Source of the DNA: Amycolatopsis taiwanensis DSM 45107
GTDB lineage: Bacteria; Actinomycetota; Actinomycetes; Mycobacteriales; Pseudonocardiaceae
DNA: 64,000 nucleotides
NCBI RefSeq assembly: GCF_000519205.1
Contig: NZ_JAFB01000009.1
Span: 177,702 to 241,701, forward strand
Direction of reading: 5' to 3'
Under the pieces are notes generated by a model. The model was not told the DNA's origin. It made no database searches and was given only the letters and a program-made list of their open reading frames with translations. The position numbers were made by a program, and so were the translations under genes. Positions 37,197 through 45,208 of the stretch are shown piece after piece; the first letter of the stretch is position 1, and every line of letters starts with the position of its first letter.

Positions 37197-37819
37197 CGAA
37201 GCCCGCAGACCAGCACACCGATCCCAACCTGTCGGTGCTGCATGCGCTCCGGTGCGGCGGCTATGCAGCGCTGTCGCGCTTGGCCGCCGCCACGGGGCTG
37301 AGCGAGTCCAATGTGGAATCCGAGCTGATCGATCTGGCCGTCGACGGTCTCGCGACCCGCCTCACCGGGGGGCTCAAGGCCTGGGGCATGACCGAAGCCG
37401 GCCGTGCCGCCGACGCCGAACGCATCACTGCCGAGTTGGAGCGCGCCGGGGCGCGGCCGGCAGTGGTGGCGGCATTCGACCGATTCCTGGTGCTCAATCC
37501 CGAACTGCTCGACCTGTGCACGGCATGGCAGCTCCGCACGGTCGACGGTGAAGCGGTCGTGAACGATCACCGCGACCCGGCCTACGACGCTCGCGTTCTG
37601 GATCGCTTCGCCGACCTGCACCAACGTGCGCTGCCGGTGCTCGCGGACTTGGAGGCCGCGCTGCCGCGCTTCGGCCGCTACCGTGCTCGCCTCGCGTTCG
37701 CCCTTGATCGCGCCCGCGCCGGTGAACTGGGCCATGTCGCCGACCTCACCGCCTCCTATCACACGATCTGGGCCGAACTGCACGAAGATCTCCTGGCCAC
37801 GCTGGGGATTCCACGATGA
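37193..37819 (+). CDS. Winged-helix-like protein of PPDK operon
   Basis: 208 residues, linked by ATGA overlaps on both sides. Residues 10-75 look like a winged helix (HALRCGGYAALSRLAAATGLSESNVESELIDLAVDGL, then TEAGRAADAERI). The rest is a helical bundle with no known enzyme motif. A short hypothetical protein of similar size lies next to the short ppdK of Mycobacterium tuberculosis (Rv1126c beside Rv1127c, from memory), so this may be a conserved partner of half-length PPDK. Possible role: regulator or assembly partner of the kinase. Unproven. Confidence 0.75.
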   Translation: MTKPADQHTDPNLSVLHALRCGGYAALSRLAAATGLSESNVESELIDLAVDGLATRLTGGLKAWGMTEAGRAADAERITAELERAGARPAVVAAFDRFLVLNPELLDLCTAWQLRTVDGEAVVNDHRDPAYDARVLDRFADLHQRALPVLADLEAALPRFGRYRARLAFALDRARAGELGHVADLTASYHTIWAELHEDLLATLGIPR

Positions 37820-39330
37820 AATGGATTCGCCCCCTAGATGCCGACATCGCGGAATCCGCCGACCTCGTTGGTGCGAAAGCCCGCGGACTGGTCGAGTTGC
37901 ACCGGCTCGGGTTACCGGTTCCGGCCGGATTCGTCGTCACCACCGAAGCGTGCCGGGCATTCCTGCGCGACGGTCACCTCCCCGCGGGGCTCGGGGACGA
38001 ACTGGAATCCGCCATGACAGTCCTGGAAAAGGCCACCGGACGGCGATTCGGCGGTAGGCCGCCGCTGGCGGTATCGGTCCGGTCCGGGGCAAGCGTGTCG
38101 ATGCCGGGCATGATGGACACCATCCTCAATCTCGGCCTCACCGCCGAGAACACCGCCGCACTCGCGGCGGAGACCGGTGAGGCCCACTTCGCGCTGGAAT
38201 CACGGCTGCGATTCGAGCACGCCCTCCGAGAGCTTCATGGGGGCGCGATCCCGAACACCCCGGCGGAACAATTGAAACTGGCCGTCGAGACCGTGTTCGC
38301 TTCCTGGCGGTCACCGCGCGCACGAACCTACCGGGAACTCCACGCCATCGACCACGATCTGGGCACCGCGGTGATCGTCCAGGTGATGGTGTTCGGTAAC
38401 CGGAACGAGCGCAGCGGTACCGGGGTGGCCTTCAGCCGGAACCCCAACACCGGCGAACCGACCGCGTTCGGCGAAGTCCTGTTCGCACACCAGGGCGAGG
38501 ACGTCGTTGCGGGGACGTCCACGACCCTGCCGTTGGACGACCTCGCCACGCGGCAACCGGAGGTGTGGAAGGTGCTGGCGGATGCACTGGAGCGCGCCGA
38601 AACCCACTACCGCGACGCGGTCTATGTCGAGTTCACCTTCGAGGCCGGAAAGCTGTGGCTGCTCCAAGTCCGGCCCGGCCGCTTCACCGGCGCCGCCGCG
38701 GTTCGCGTCGCCGTCGACCTCGCCGGCGCGGGGCGGATCGCACGCGAAGAGGCCGTGCTTCGGGTGTCCCCGCGAAATCTCGATCACGCGCGCACGCCTC
38801 GCATCGATCCGAGCGCGGATACCGTCGTGCTCGGTCGAGCCATCGGCGCGTGCCCTGGGGTCGCCACCGGTCGTCTCGCCACGACCACCGAGGCCGCGAT
38901 ACGGATGTCGTCCGATGGGTCGGTGATTCTGGTGCGTCCGGAAACTTCGCCGAACGATATGAACGGCCTCGCCGTCGCGGCAGGCATCCTCACCGCGCGA
39001 GGCGGGCCGGCCAGCCATGCCGCGGTCGTCGCCCGAGCGATGAACAAACCCGCCGTCGTCGGCCTCGTAACGCTTACTGTCGAAGACACAAACGCCGCCG
39101 TCACGATAAACGGCCGCGCACTGGACGAGGGCACGTTGATCACCATCGACGGAAGCAGCGGCGAGGTTGTGCTCGGTCGTGCTCCGCTCCTCATCGGCGG
39201 CGCTGACGAGTACACGGAGCAATTACTCGGGTGGGCCGATGATCTTTCAGGAGACCACGGCACCGGTCGCGGCGCGGCTGAACGACTTGACGCCGCCCGA
39301 TCCGCACTTCAGCGAAACCTGCCGCGATAA
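37816..39330 (+). CDS. ppdK: Half-length pyruvate phosphate dikinase
   Basis: 504 residues instead of about 880. The N-terminal ATP-grasp parts are present (GAKARGLVELHRLGLPVPAGF; VSVRSGASVSMPGMMDTILN; GVAFSRNPNTGEP; WLLQVRPG), and the phosphohistidine domain keeps GGPASHAAVVARAM with the catalytic His near residue 401. The C-terminal PEP/pyruvate barrel is absent: after the swivelling domain only about 60 residues remain. A short PpdK is also known in M. tuberculosis. It could autophosphorylate from ATP and phosphate, but needs another protein or substrate site to pass the phosphate on, as in rifampin phosphotransferase or PTS-like relays. Coupled by ATGA to the preceding gene. Confidence 0.88.
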   Translation: MKWIRPLDADIAESADLVGAKARGLVELHRLGLPVPAGFVVTTEACRAFLRDGHLPAGLGDELESAMTVLEKATGRRFGGRPPLAVSVRSGASVSMPGMMDTILNLGLTAENTAALAAETGEAHFALESRLRFEHALRELHGGAIPNTPAEQLKLAVETVFASWRSPRARTYRELHAIDHDLGTAVIVQVMVFGNRNERSGTGVAFSRNPNTGEPTAFGEVLFAHQGEDVVAGTSTTLPLDDLATRQPEVWKVLADALERAETHYRDAVYVEFTFEAGKLWLLQVRPGRFTGAAAVRVAVDLAGAGRIAREEAVLRVSPRNLDHARTPRIDPSADTVVLGRAIGACPGVATGRLATTTEAAIRMSSDGSVILVRPETSPNDMNGLAVAAGILTARGGPASHAAVVARAMNKPAVVGLVTLTVEDTNAAVTINGRALDEGTLITIDGSSGEVVLGRAPLLIGGADEYTEQLLGWADDLSGDHGTGRGAAERLDAARSALQRNLPR

Positions 39331-39357
39331 GCGATGAAACGGCCGGGCAGACGCCGG

Positions 39358-39945
39358 TCAGGGGCGTACACCCGGCCCGAAACCGGTCCACCGCAGATCG
39401 TCCGGCAGGTGCCCCATGTCGTTGTACAGCAACACTGTCGGCGCACCGCTGTCGTAGTAGTCGATCGCCGTCAACGCGGTGTTCCCGCAACTGAGCCCCA
39501 GCCACCGTTCGGGCGGAGCGGCCAACGCGTCTCGCACCAACCACGCAACCGGATACGCATGAGTGACCAGCACCTCATGCGTCTCGGTCTCAGCGGGCCG
39601 GGCGAACCGGCCCAGCAAGGCTGTCGCGATCCGAGCGCCCTCCGCCGCTTCCGTGGGGTCGTATCCGTCGAACAGTCCCCGCCACGCCGGCGGCGGGTCG
39701 GCCGGCACATGCGGCACGTTGTCGACCAACTCGGCCGCCTCCTGCACCGTCGCTCCCGGGATGCGCTTACCGACGATTTCCGCGGTCGCTGCCGCGCGAG
39801 GCAGGGGCGAGTGCCACACCGCGTCCACCGGCAGACCAGCGAGCCGCTCGGCCAACAACCCCGACTGCTGCCGGCCCTCATCCGTCAGCTCACCGAATGC
39901 GTCCGCCGCGCCGTGCCTGACCACGTACAGATGCCGCACCGCCAC
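39358..39945 (-). CDS. Histidine phosphatase (phosphoglycerate-mutase-like)
   Basis: About 195 residues from GTG 39945 (GAGGAG five bases upstream). RHG motif LYVVRHGAAD near 7-16, Arg in HSPLPRAAATAEI, a Glu-rich middle, and the second His in EVLVTHAYPVAWLVRDAL. Cofactor-dependent phosphatase of the PhoE/GpmB type acting on a small phosphorylated molecule or phosphoprotein. It is convergent with the PPDK gene, 27 bp apart. Substrate unknown. Confidence 0.88.
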   Translation of the reverse strand: MAVRHLYVVRHGAADAFGELTDEGRQQSGLLAERLAGLPVDAVWHSPLPRAAATAEIVGKRIPGATVQEAAELVDNVPHVPADPPPAWRGLFDGYDPTEAAEGARIATALLGRFARPAETETHEVLVTHAYPVAWLVRDALAAPPERWLGLSCGNTALTAIDYYDSGAPTVLLYNDMGHLPDDLRWTGFGPGVRP

Positions 39946-39971
39946 TGCTGCTCCTCTCTGCAACGAGGGTC

Positions 39972-40005
39972 ACGATGTTAGCAACATCACGATGATGGCA
40001 ACATC
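39972..40005. repeat. Two tandem 17-base elements before phosphatase
   Basis: Copies 39972-39988 and 39989-40005 agree at 15 of 17 bases (ACGATG...GCAACATC). The first copy is itself an inverted repeat, GATGTT-AGC-AACATC. They start 26 bp upstream of the phosphatase GTG, a position suited to a repressor or activator site. Confidence 0.55.
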
Positions 40006-40394
40006 TGATTTCTGGCTGTCGAGCTGCTCGCGGACGGATTCGGTTTCCGGCAAGGGAATCCGGCACGGCGAAACCAGTCGGATGAGGGTCCGCTGGCACA
40101 TCTGGAGCAGCCGGGTGTCCACCAATTCGCACCAGCCGGCCGCGCGCCGGGCGTCCTCGGTGTGGTCGGAACATCAACTTCCGTCCTAAGATCCGAATAT
40201 CCCGCTGGTTTTGTTCAGAACTTTTTACTGGACATTCTTCACATGCGCCTGTTTTTCGGGCGGCCGGTCGTTGTGATAGCGCTTTCTCGCGGAAAAACAA
40301 CCGACTTTCTCCGGTATTCCTGCGTTTCCCGAACGTTTAATGTCGGTCTCGCCGGATCCCCCGGTCCGAATTCCTGCGTCCCCTGGAGGTTTTC
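40006..40394. other. AT-richer gap before sedolisin gene
   Basis: 389 bp without a credible gene. The part 40190-40340 is clearly less GC-rich than its surroundings and has T-rich stretches (CAGAACTTTTTACTGG), so it probably holds the promoter of the secreted protease. GGAGGT at 40385-40390 is the ribosome site of that gene. Confidence 0.55.
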
Positions 40395-41627
40395 GTGCGC
40401 AAAGTCCTTGTCCTGCTGGCGGGAATGGTGATGGCCTTGGCCACCGCCATGGCCGCCGAAGCGTCGCCCGCACCGCCAAGCCAAGCACCCGCGCCGGCAA
40501 GCCAAGCACACGTCCAGCGGTCCTGCGCGGCCGCTCCGGCCGGCTACGCTGCCTGCAATGCGTGGGTCAGAACGGATATCGTCCAAGGGCAGGGCATTGG
40601 TCCGGCCGCTGCCACCCCGTCCGGCCTGTTCCCGGCCAACCTGAGGTCCGCCTACAACCTCGCCTCGCTCTCCGCGAGCGCGGGCGCCGGCCGGACGATC
40701 GGCATCGTGGATGCGATGGATGACCCGACCGCGTTCAACGACGTCAACGTCTACCGGTCGCAGTTCGGCATACCCGCGCTGGCCTCCTGCACACCGTCGA
40801 CGATCAACGCGAGCACGACGCCGTGCTTTGCGAAGTCGAACCAGACCGGCGGGACGACTCCGCCCCGCGTGGACGGGGGCTGGGCGCAGGAGATCTCGCT
40901 CGACCTGGACATGGCGTCGGCGATCTGCCCGAACTGCAACATCCTGCTCGTCGAGGCGTCCAGTGCCACCATCGCCAACCTCGGCACCTCGGTGAACACC
41001 GCGGTGCGGCTGGGCGCCGACGTGGTCAGCAACAGCTACGGCGGCGGTGAGTATTCTGGCGAAACCACCGATGAGAACACCTACTTCAACCACCCGGGCG
41101 TCGCGATCACGGCCAGCAGCGGCGACTCCGGCTTCGGCGTCGAGTTCCCCGCCGCGTCGCGTTTCGTCACCGCGGTGGGTGGCACCAGCCTCCGCACGGC
41201 GTCGAACACCCGTGGCTGGACCGAAACCGCGTGGAGCGGTGCGGGCAGCGGTTGCTCCGCGTTTGTCGCGAAACCGTCGTGGCAGACCGACACCGGCTGC
41301 GCGCGTCGAACCGTTGCCGACGTGAGCGCGGTCGCCGACCCGGCGACTGGTGTCGCAGTCTTCGACAGCACCGCGTTCCAGGGCCTCAGCGGCTGGTTGG
41401 TGTTCGGGGGAACCAGCGTGTCCTCCCCGATCGTCGCGAGCGTTTACGCGCTCACCAACACCTCGTCGGTCAACGGGGCGAACCTTCCTTACGCCCACAC
41501 GTCATCTCTCAACGACGTGACCAGCGGCAGCAACGGCTCGTGCGGTGGAACGTACCTCTGCACCGCACGCGCCGGATACGACGGTCCGACCGGTCTCGGC
41601 ACCCCCAACGGAGCCGGCGCGTTCTGA
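40395..41627 (+). CDS. Secreted sedolisin (S53) protease, no propeptide
   Basis: 410 residues. GTG start with GGAGGT just upstream. Signal peptide 1 to about 23 (VLVLLAGMVMALATAMAAEA). The S53 catalytic pattern is complete: E166 and D170 in WAQEISLDLD, oxyanion D244 in SSGDSGFG, and nucleophile S341 in FGGTSVSSP. Sedolisins are acidic serine-carboxyl proteases. Classical ones have a propeptide of about 180 residues; here only about 60 residues separate the signal from the catalytic domain, so folding or activation must differ. Cysteines (C44, C54, C132, C144, C179, C182) suggest disulfides. Followed by a strong terminator. Confidence 0.9.
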   Translation: MRKVLVLLAGMVMALATAMAAEASPAPPSQAPAPASQAHVQRSCAAAPAGYAACNAWVRTDIVQGQGIGPAAATPSGLFPANLRSAYNLASLSASAGAGRTIGIVDAMDDPTAFNDVNVYRSQFGIPALASCTPSTINASTTPCFAKSNQTGGTTPPRVDGGWAQEISLDLDMASAICPNCNILLVEASSATIANLGTSVNTAVRLGADVVSNSYGGGEYSGETTDENTYFNHPGVAITASSGDSGFGVEFPAASRFVTAVGGTSLRTASNTRGWTETAWSGAGSGCSAFVAKPSWQTDTGCARRTVADVSAVADPATGVAVFDSTAFQGLSGWLVFGGTSVSSPIVASVYALTNTSSVNGANLPYAHTSSLNDVTSGSNGSCGGTYLCTARAGYDGPTGLGTPNGAGAF

Positions 41628-41644
41628 CCTGACGTCCACAAAGG

Positions 41645-41676
41645 AGCGCCGCGACGGTGTCAACCGTCGCGGCGCT
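41645..41676 (+). terminator. Terminator after sedolisin gene
   Basis: Perfect 13-bp stem (AGCGCCGCGACGG with its complement) and TGTCAA loop, followed by TTTGCTGT. It lies 18 bp past the stop codon. Confidence 0.9.
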
Positions 41677-41705
41677 TTGCTGTGCGGGGATCAGGCCTGA
41701 TCGAC

Positions 41706-41992
41706 TCAGCGAAGTTTCACGGCTCCAATGGCGGTGAGCGTAAGCATCGCAAAAACCGCGGCGAGTCCCAGTGCCGCAAGGATGAGCGGGAGCGCATCGG
41801 TGACGGTCAGTCCGCCGGAGCCCCCGAGCGTCGTCGAGCCGAGATTCAGCGCACGCGTGTTGATGGCCTGGGGAGGGCGTAGCTCAGCGGTCGTAAGGCG
41901 ACCGAGGTGACCGTCGCGAAGCCGATGACGCAGCCGAGCAGGCAGATCGCGACCGGTGCCGCGAACGACTTCAGCGGCATCGACAACAGCGA
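41706..41992 (-). pseudogene. ABC-2 permease C-terminal remnant, frameshifted
   Basis: Read 41992 to about 41870, the minus strand gives SMPLKSFAAPVAICLLGCVIG and VTSVALRPLSYALP; from 41870 to the stop at 41706, another frame continues QAINTRALNLGSTTLGGSGG and a final helix LILAALGLAAVFAMLTL. One missing C in a C-run near 41871 explains the shift. The pieces read as the last three helices of an ABC-2 permease of lantibiotic-immunity type. Nothing of the first half remains; the break at about 41995 joins directly to the response-regulator remnant on the other strand. Confidence 0.75.
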
Positions 41993-41996
41993 CTGG

Positions 41997-42453
41997 CTTG
42001 CCGACGACCAGCCGTTGTTCACCGGCGGCGCCGCGATGATGCTGGCTGCCCAGCCGGACACGCGCGTCCTGTGGCAAGCCATCGACGGCGCCGATGCCAT
42101 CAGACAGCACGTACGGCAAGCGCCCGACATGCTGCTCCTCGACATCCAGATGCCGGGAACCGACGGGCTCGCCGCCACGCAGCACCTGGTCGATGGCGGC
42201 ACCGCCACGAAGATCATCATCCTTGAGCACCTTCGAAGCCGACGAGTACGTGCTGACCGCCGGGGGGGCCGCCGGGTTCGGTGTTGAAGAACACCCCACC
42301 CGAGCAACTCGTCGCCGCAATCCGCACGGTGGACTCCGGCGACTCCGGCATCTCCCCGGGGCCCACGTCGGCAACCTCATGACGAAGACAGGCAGGAGGG
42401 ATCGCGTCCAACTCGTTCTCTTCGCACTGCGAACGGGGATTGCCGGCCGGTGA
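41997..42453 (+). pseudogene. NarL/LuxR response regulator remnant, several lesions
   Basis: Frame 1 gives LADDQPLFTGGAAMMLAAQ and the phospho-acceptor segment DMLLLDIQMPGTDGLAA. Near 42225 the reading passes to a second frame with TFEADEYVLTAG, then near 42280 to a third with VLKNTPPEQLVAAIRTVDSG. The last piece, HVGNLMTKTGRRDRVQLVLF, is the end of a LuxR helix-turn-helix, but the part before it is deleted. At least two frameshifts, an internal deletion and loss of the N-terminal residues mean no working product. Confidence 0.85.
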
Positions 42454-42851
42454 ATTACTTACCGTCCGGGCGAACTCTTTCGTAAGATCTGCCGCCATGA
42501 TTTTGGTGCACGCGCACACCTTCAGCAACCAAATGATCGGTTTCCTTGACCGGCTCCCGGCTCTTGTGTGTCGGACGTCACGGTCACTTTTAATCGATCT
42601 TCACCGGCGGGAATTGCGGGAATTCGATCTCGGTTCTGCTGTCGCGGGAATGGGCCCTGTCGATCATGGATCTGTTAGTGCAAATGTCGCCCGTCGATTC
42701 GATCTGGTGATGCAGGCCGCATTGAAGTGTTCATAACGCCTTGGTTACGGTCGCGGGAGTGCCTAGCGCTCTGGCCACGAGGTCTCACCCCGAGAGACCA
42801 ACCGCACCCCGACGGTGATGGCCGGAGCATCCCCGACATCGAAAGGCGCAC
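42454..42851. other. Intergenic region before C39-like peptidase
   Basis: 398 bp, lower in GC than the surroundings. A 98-codon open frame over 42440-42736 has neither actinomycete codon bias nor a recognisable protein. It probably holds the promoter for the repeat protein; AAAGG at 42842-42846 precedes its GTG. Confidence 0.5.
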
Positions 42852-44087
42852 GTGCCTAAGCATCGCAACGCGGGCGATCGCACCCCGAAGGCTGTGGTCC
42901 GCGCACTCATTGACAGGTTCCACGCGTATTTGGACGGTCACACTCCGAAGACCGTGCTTCGCGCGCTCGTTTTCCATTTGTATTCGGTCGGTCGCGCTCT
43001 GCAGACCGTCGCTCGGGTACTTGTTGACCGGCTTCATCTGTATTCGGTTGGTCGCAGATTGCAGGCGGTAGCCCAGGTGCTGGCTGACCGGCTCCCTTTG
43101 TATTCGGCCGGTCGCAGATTGCAGGCCGTAGCCCGGGTACTGGCTGACCGGCTCCATTTGTATGCGGCCGGTCGCAGGCTGCAAACCGCGGCCCGTGCAC
43201 TCGTTGACCGGCTCGGCCCGTATTGGCGTGGTAACTCGCCGGAGGCCGGTGCCCGCGCGCTCGTTGAGCGGTTGTTCCCGTTCTGGGGCGGTCGCACGCC
43301 GGAGGCTGTGGTTCGCACGCTCGTCGGCAGGCTCTACCCGTCTTCGGACGGTCGTGTTTGGCCGCGCACAGTGTCCGGAAAGGCCCTCTCGGCGGTTGTC
43401 ATCAGTGGTGCGATCGTCGCGGTCGCTCATCCGCTGATCGCGGGCGTGGACCCGGAGCCCGCCCCACCCGCCGCCCAGGCGGCGCCCCAGGCTCCGGTAC
43501 CGGCGGCACCGGAGATGCCGGCGGCACCCAGCGAGCCAGAGGTCGCTCCCCAAGCTCCCCAACCGGTTACCAAGTCTCTTCCCGTCGTTTACCAGGCGCA
43601 GCGGACCGATTACTGGTGCGGCCCCACCGCGGCCCGCATCGCACTGTCCAGCATGACCAACGATCTGCCGGACCAGCGCACGCTCGCCGCTCAGCTCGGC
43701 ACCACTGTGGACGGCACGGACTACATCGGCCAGGTCGTCGCCGGGCTCAACAGCGAGCTGGCGGGAACCGGCATCTCCTACGTCACAAGGGACTGGGGCG
43801 GCCGTTCGCTGACTTCGGACATGATGCAGCAACTGTGGTCGGACACCATCCGCGACGTCGACGCCGGCAAGGCGATGGTGGCCAACATCGTCGCGAAGCC
43901 AAGCAACCGGCCCCCTGGCTACCCGTCGAACCAGACGATCTACCACTACGTGGCGGTCGTCGGCTACAACTCGGCGGACGGAACGGTGCACATTTCCGAC
44001 CCGGCCCGGTTCAGCGGGATCGAGGATTACTGGCTGAGCCTCGACCACCTCGCCTCGCTGATCCAGCCGAAGGGCTACGCCGCCTGA
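42852..44087 (+). CDS. Membrane-anchored C39-like peptidase with 20-residue N-terminal repeats
   Basis: 411 residues, GTG start. Residues 9-166 are eight consecutive units of about 20 residues, typified by GRRLQAVARVLADRLHLYAA; the second unit is two residues short. Each unit predicts one amphipathic, strongly basic helix. A hydrophobic helix follows (about 177-197, SAVVISGAIVAVAHPLIAGV), then a Pro/Ala linker of about 45 residues. Residues 243-411 are a C39_2-type papain-like domain: Cys in DYWCGPTAARIALSS, His in YHYVAVVGYN, Asp in VHISDPA. The likely topology is repeats inside, peptidase outside. C39_2 domains are cysteine peptidases, often on cell-wall or bacteriocin substrates. I know of no family with this repeat. 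Flanked by a terminator and the decayed locus. Confidence 0.82.
   Translation: MPKHRNAGDRTPKAVVRALIDRFHAYLDGHTPKTVLRALVFHLYSVGRALQTVARVLVDRLHLYSVGRRLQAVAQVLADRLPLYSAGRRLQAVARVLADRLHLYAAGRRLQTAARALVDRLGPYWRGNSPEAGARALVERLFPFWGGRTPEAVVRTLVGRLYPSSDGRVWPRTVSGKALSAVVISGAIVAVAHPLIAGVDPEPAPPAAQAAPQAPVPAAPEMPAAPSEPEVAPQAPQPVTKSLPVVYQAQRTDYWCGPTAARIALSSMTNDLPDQRTLAAQLGTTVDGTDYIGQVVAGLNSELAGTGISYVTRDWGGRSLTSDMMQQLWSDTIRDVDAGKAMVANIVAKPSNRPPGYPSNQTIYHYVAVVGYNSADGTVHISDPARFSGIEDYWLSLDHLASLIQPKGYAA
42876..43349 (+). repeat. Eight in-frame 60-bp tandem repeats
   Basis: Coding repeats of 60 bp (one of 54). Units 3 to 6 are close at DNA level (GCTGACCGGCTCC, TTGTATTCGG and GGTCGCAGATTGCAGG recur), whereas units 1, 2, 7 and 8 have diverged but keep the protein pattern. 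That gradient suggests recent internal expansion of an older array. Confidence 0.85.
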
Positions 44088-44126
44088 CAGACAATCCATG
44101 CCACGGAAGAAGTCGATAGACGAGAG

Positions 44127-44166
44127 CCGCGGGAGTCGAAGCATCAGCAGACTTCGGCTCCCGCGG
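44127..44166 (+). terminator. Terminator after C39-like peptidase
   Basis: 15-bp stem with one G-T pair (CCGCGGGAGTCGAAG at 44127-44141, complement at 44152-44166) and a 10-base loop. It lies 39 bp after the stop and just ahead of the SARP-type repeats. Confidence 0.85.
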
Positions 44167-44188
44167 TCGTCAGCAGGTCGCCCATGCC

Positions 44189-44242
44189 GTGTCAGGGGTC
44201 ATGTCAGGGGCTGTGTCAGGTCGAGGGCAGGGCGGTGTCAGG
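44189..44242 (+). promoter_or_regulatory. SARP-type direct repeats before DrrAB exporter
   Basis: TGTCAGG occurs at 44190, 44202, 44214 and 44236 (spacing 12, 12, 22), on the same face of the helix to within a base. The same GTGTCAG heptamer with exact 11-base spacing precedes the P450 gene. The array ends about 20 bp before the exporter ATG, which would make the transcript nearly leaderless. Confidence 0.75.
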
Positions 44243-44263
44243 GCGGCCGGTGACAGTGGCCGC

Positions 44264-45208
44264 ATGACGGATTTGGCGATCATGGCTTCCGGGCTGCGGA
44301 AGGCATACCAAGACAAAATCGTGCTCGACGGCATCGATGTTAATGTCCGTGCGGGTACGGTTTTCTCCCTGCTCGGTCCGAACGGGGCCGGCAAGACCAC
44401 CACGGTGAACATACTGACCACGTTGTTGAAGGCCGATGGTGGGACCGCACGCGTTGCCGGATATGACATCGCGTCCGAGACCAAGGCGGTACGCGCGGCG
44501 ATCGGCGTCACCGGTCAGTTCGCGTCGGTGGACGATCTGCTGACCGGGGAAGAGAACCTGCGGTTGATGGCGGACCTGCAGCACCTGGGACGCCGCGAGA
44601 GCAAGCGGATCGTCGAGGGCTTGCTGGACCGGTTCGATCTGGCGGAGTCGGCACGCAAGATGGCGTCGACCTACTCCGGGGGCATGCGCCGCAAACTGGA
44701 TCTCGCGATGACACTCATCGGCAGGCCACGGATCATCTTCCTGGACGAGCCGACGACCGGGCTGGACCCGCGCAGCCGTCGGACGGTGTGGGACATCGTC
44801 CGCGCACTGGTGGCCGACGGAATGACGATCTTCCTCACCACCCAGTACCTCGAGGAGGCCGATCAGCTCGCCGACCGGGTCGCGGTGCTCGACGGAGGCA
44901 AACTGGTCGCCGAGGGCACCCCCGGCGAGCTCAAGCGGCAGGTTCCCGGCAGCCACGTCCGGTTACGGTTCGCCGACGCGGCGCGGTTGGACGCGGCGGC
45001 GCGAGTCCTGACCGATGCCACCCCGGATCACGAGAGCGTGGTGCTTCGGGTGCCCAGCGATGGTGGCGTGAAATCGGTGCGGTCCGTGCTGGACCGGCTC
45101 GACGAGTACGCGATCGAGGTCGAGGAGTTCTCCGTGCACACGCCGGACCTCGACGACGTTTTCCTTGCCCTCACCGGTCACTCGAGCACGGAGGTCCTGG
45201 CCAAATGA
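44264..45208 (+). CDS. DrrA-type drug exporter ATPase
   Basis: About 314 residues from ATG 44264 (MTDLAIMASGLRKAYQ). No strong ribosome site is present, consistent with a leaderless message. Walker A GPNGAGKTT, DLLTGEENLRLMA, signature YSGGMRRKLDLAM, Walker B IIFLDEPTTGLDPRSR, and TTQYLEEADQLADR with the switch region reading TQ rather than SH. These are hallmarks of DrrA/DRA1 ATPases for export of daunorubicin-like and other natural products. Coupled by ATGA to its permease and preceded by SARP-type repeats. Confidence 0.93.
   Translation: MTDLAIMASGLRKAYQDKIVLDGIDVNVRAGTVFSLLGPNGAGKTTTVNILTTLLKADGGTARVAGYDIASETKAVRAAIGVTGQFASVDDLLTGEENLRLMADLQHLGRRESKRIVEGLLDRFDLAESARKMASTYSGGMRRKLDLAMTLIGRPRIIFLDEPTTGLDPRSRRTVWDIVRALVADGMTIFLTTQYLEEADQLADRVAVLDGGKLVAEGTPGELKRQVPGSHVRLRFADAARLDAAARVLTDATPDHESVVLRVPSDGGVKSVRSVLDRLDEYAIEVEEFSVHTPDLDDVFLALTGHSSTEVLAK

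Noticed and set aside
41997-42453. Intact small response regulator
   Set aside because: The homologous pieces lie in three frames and the helix-turn-helix is mostly deleted.
42440-42736. 98-codon plus-strand frame in the gap before the C39-like peptidase
   Set aside because: It overlaps the end of the response-regulator remnant, lacks high third-position GC and resembles no known protein.
42675-44144. Minus-strand frame with regular repeats opposite the C39-like peptidase
   Set aside because: The repeats are the reverse reading of the 60-bp coding array. The plus strand has a signal-anchor and a recognisable peptidase domain, so it is the coding one.
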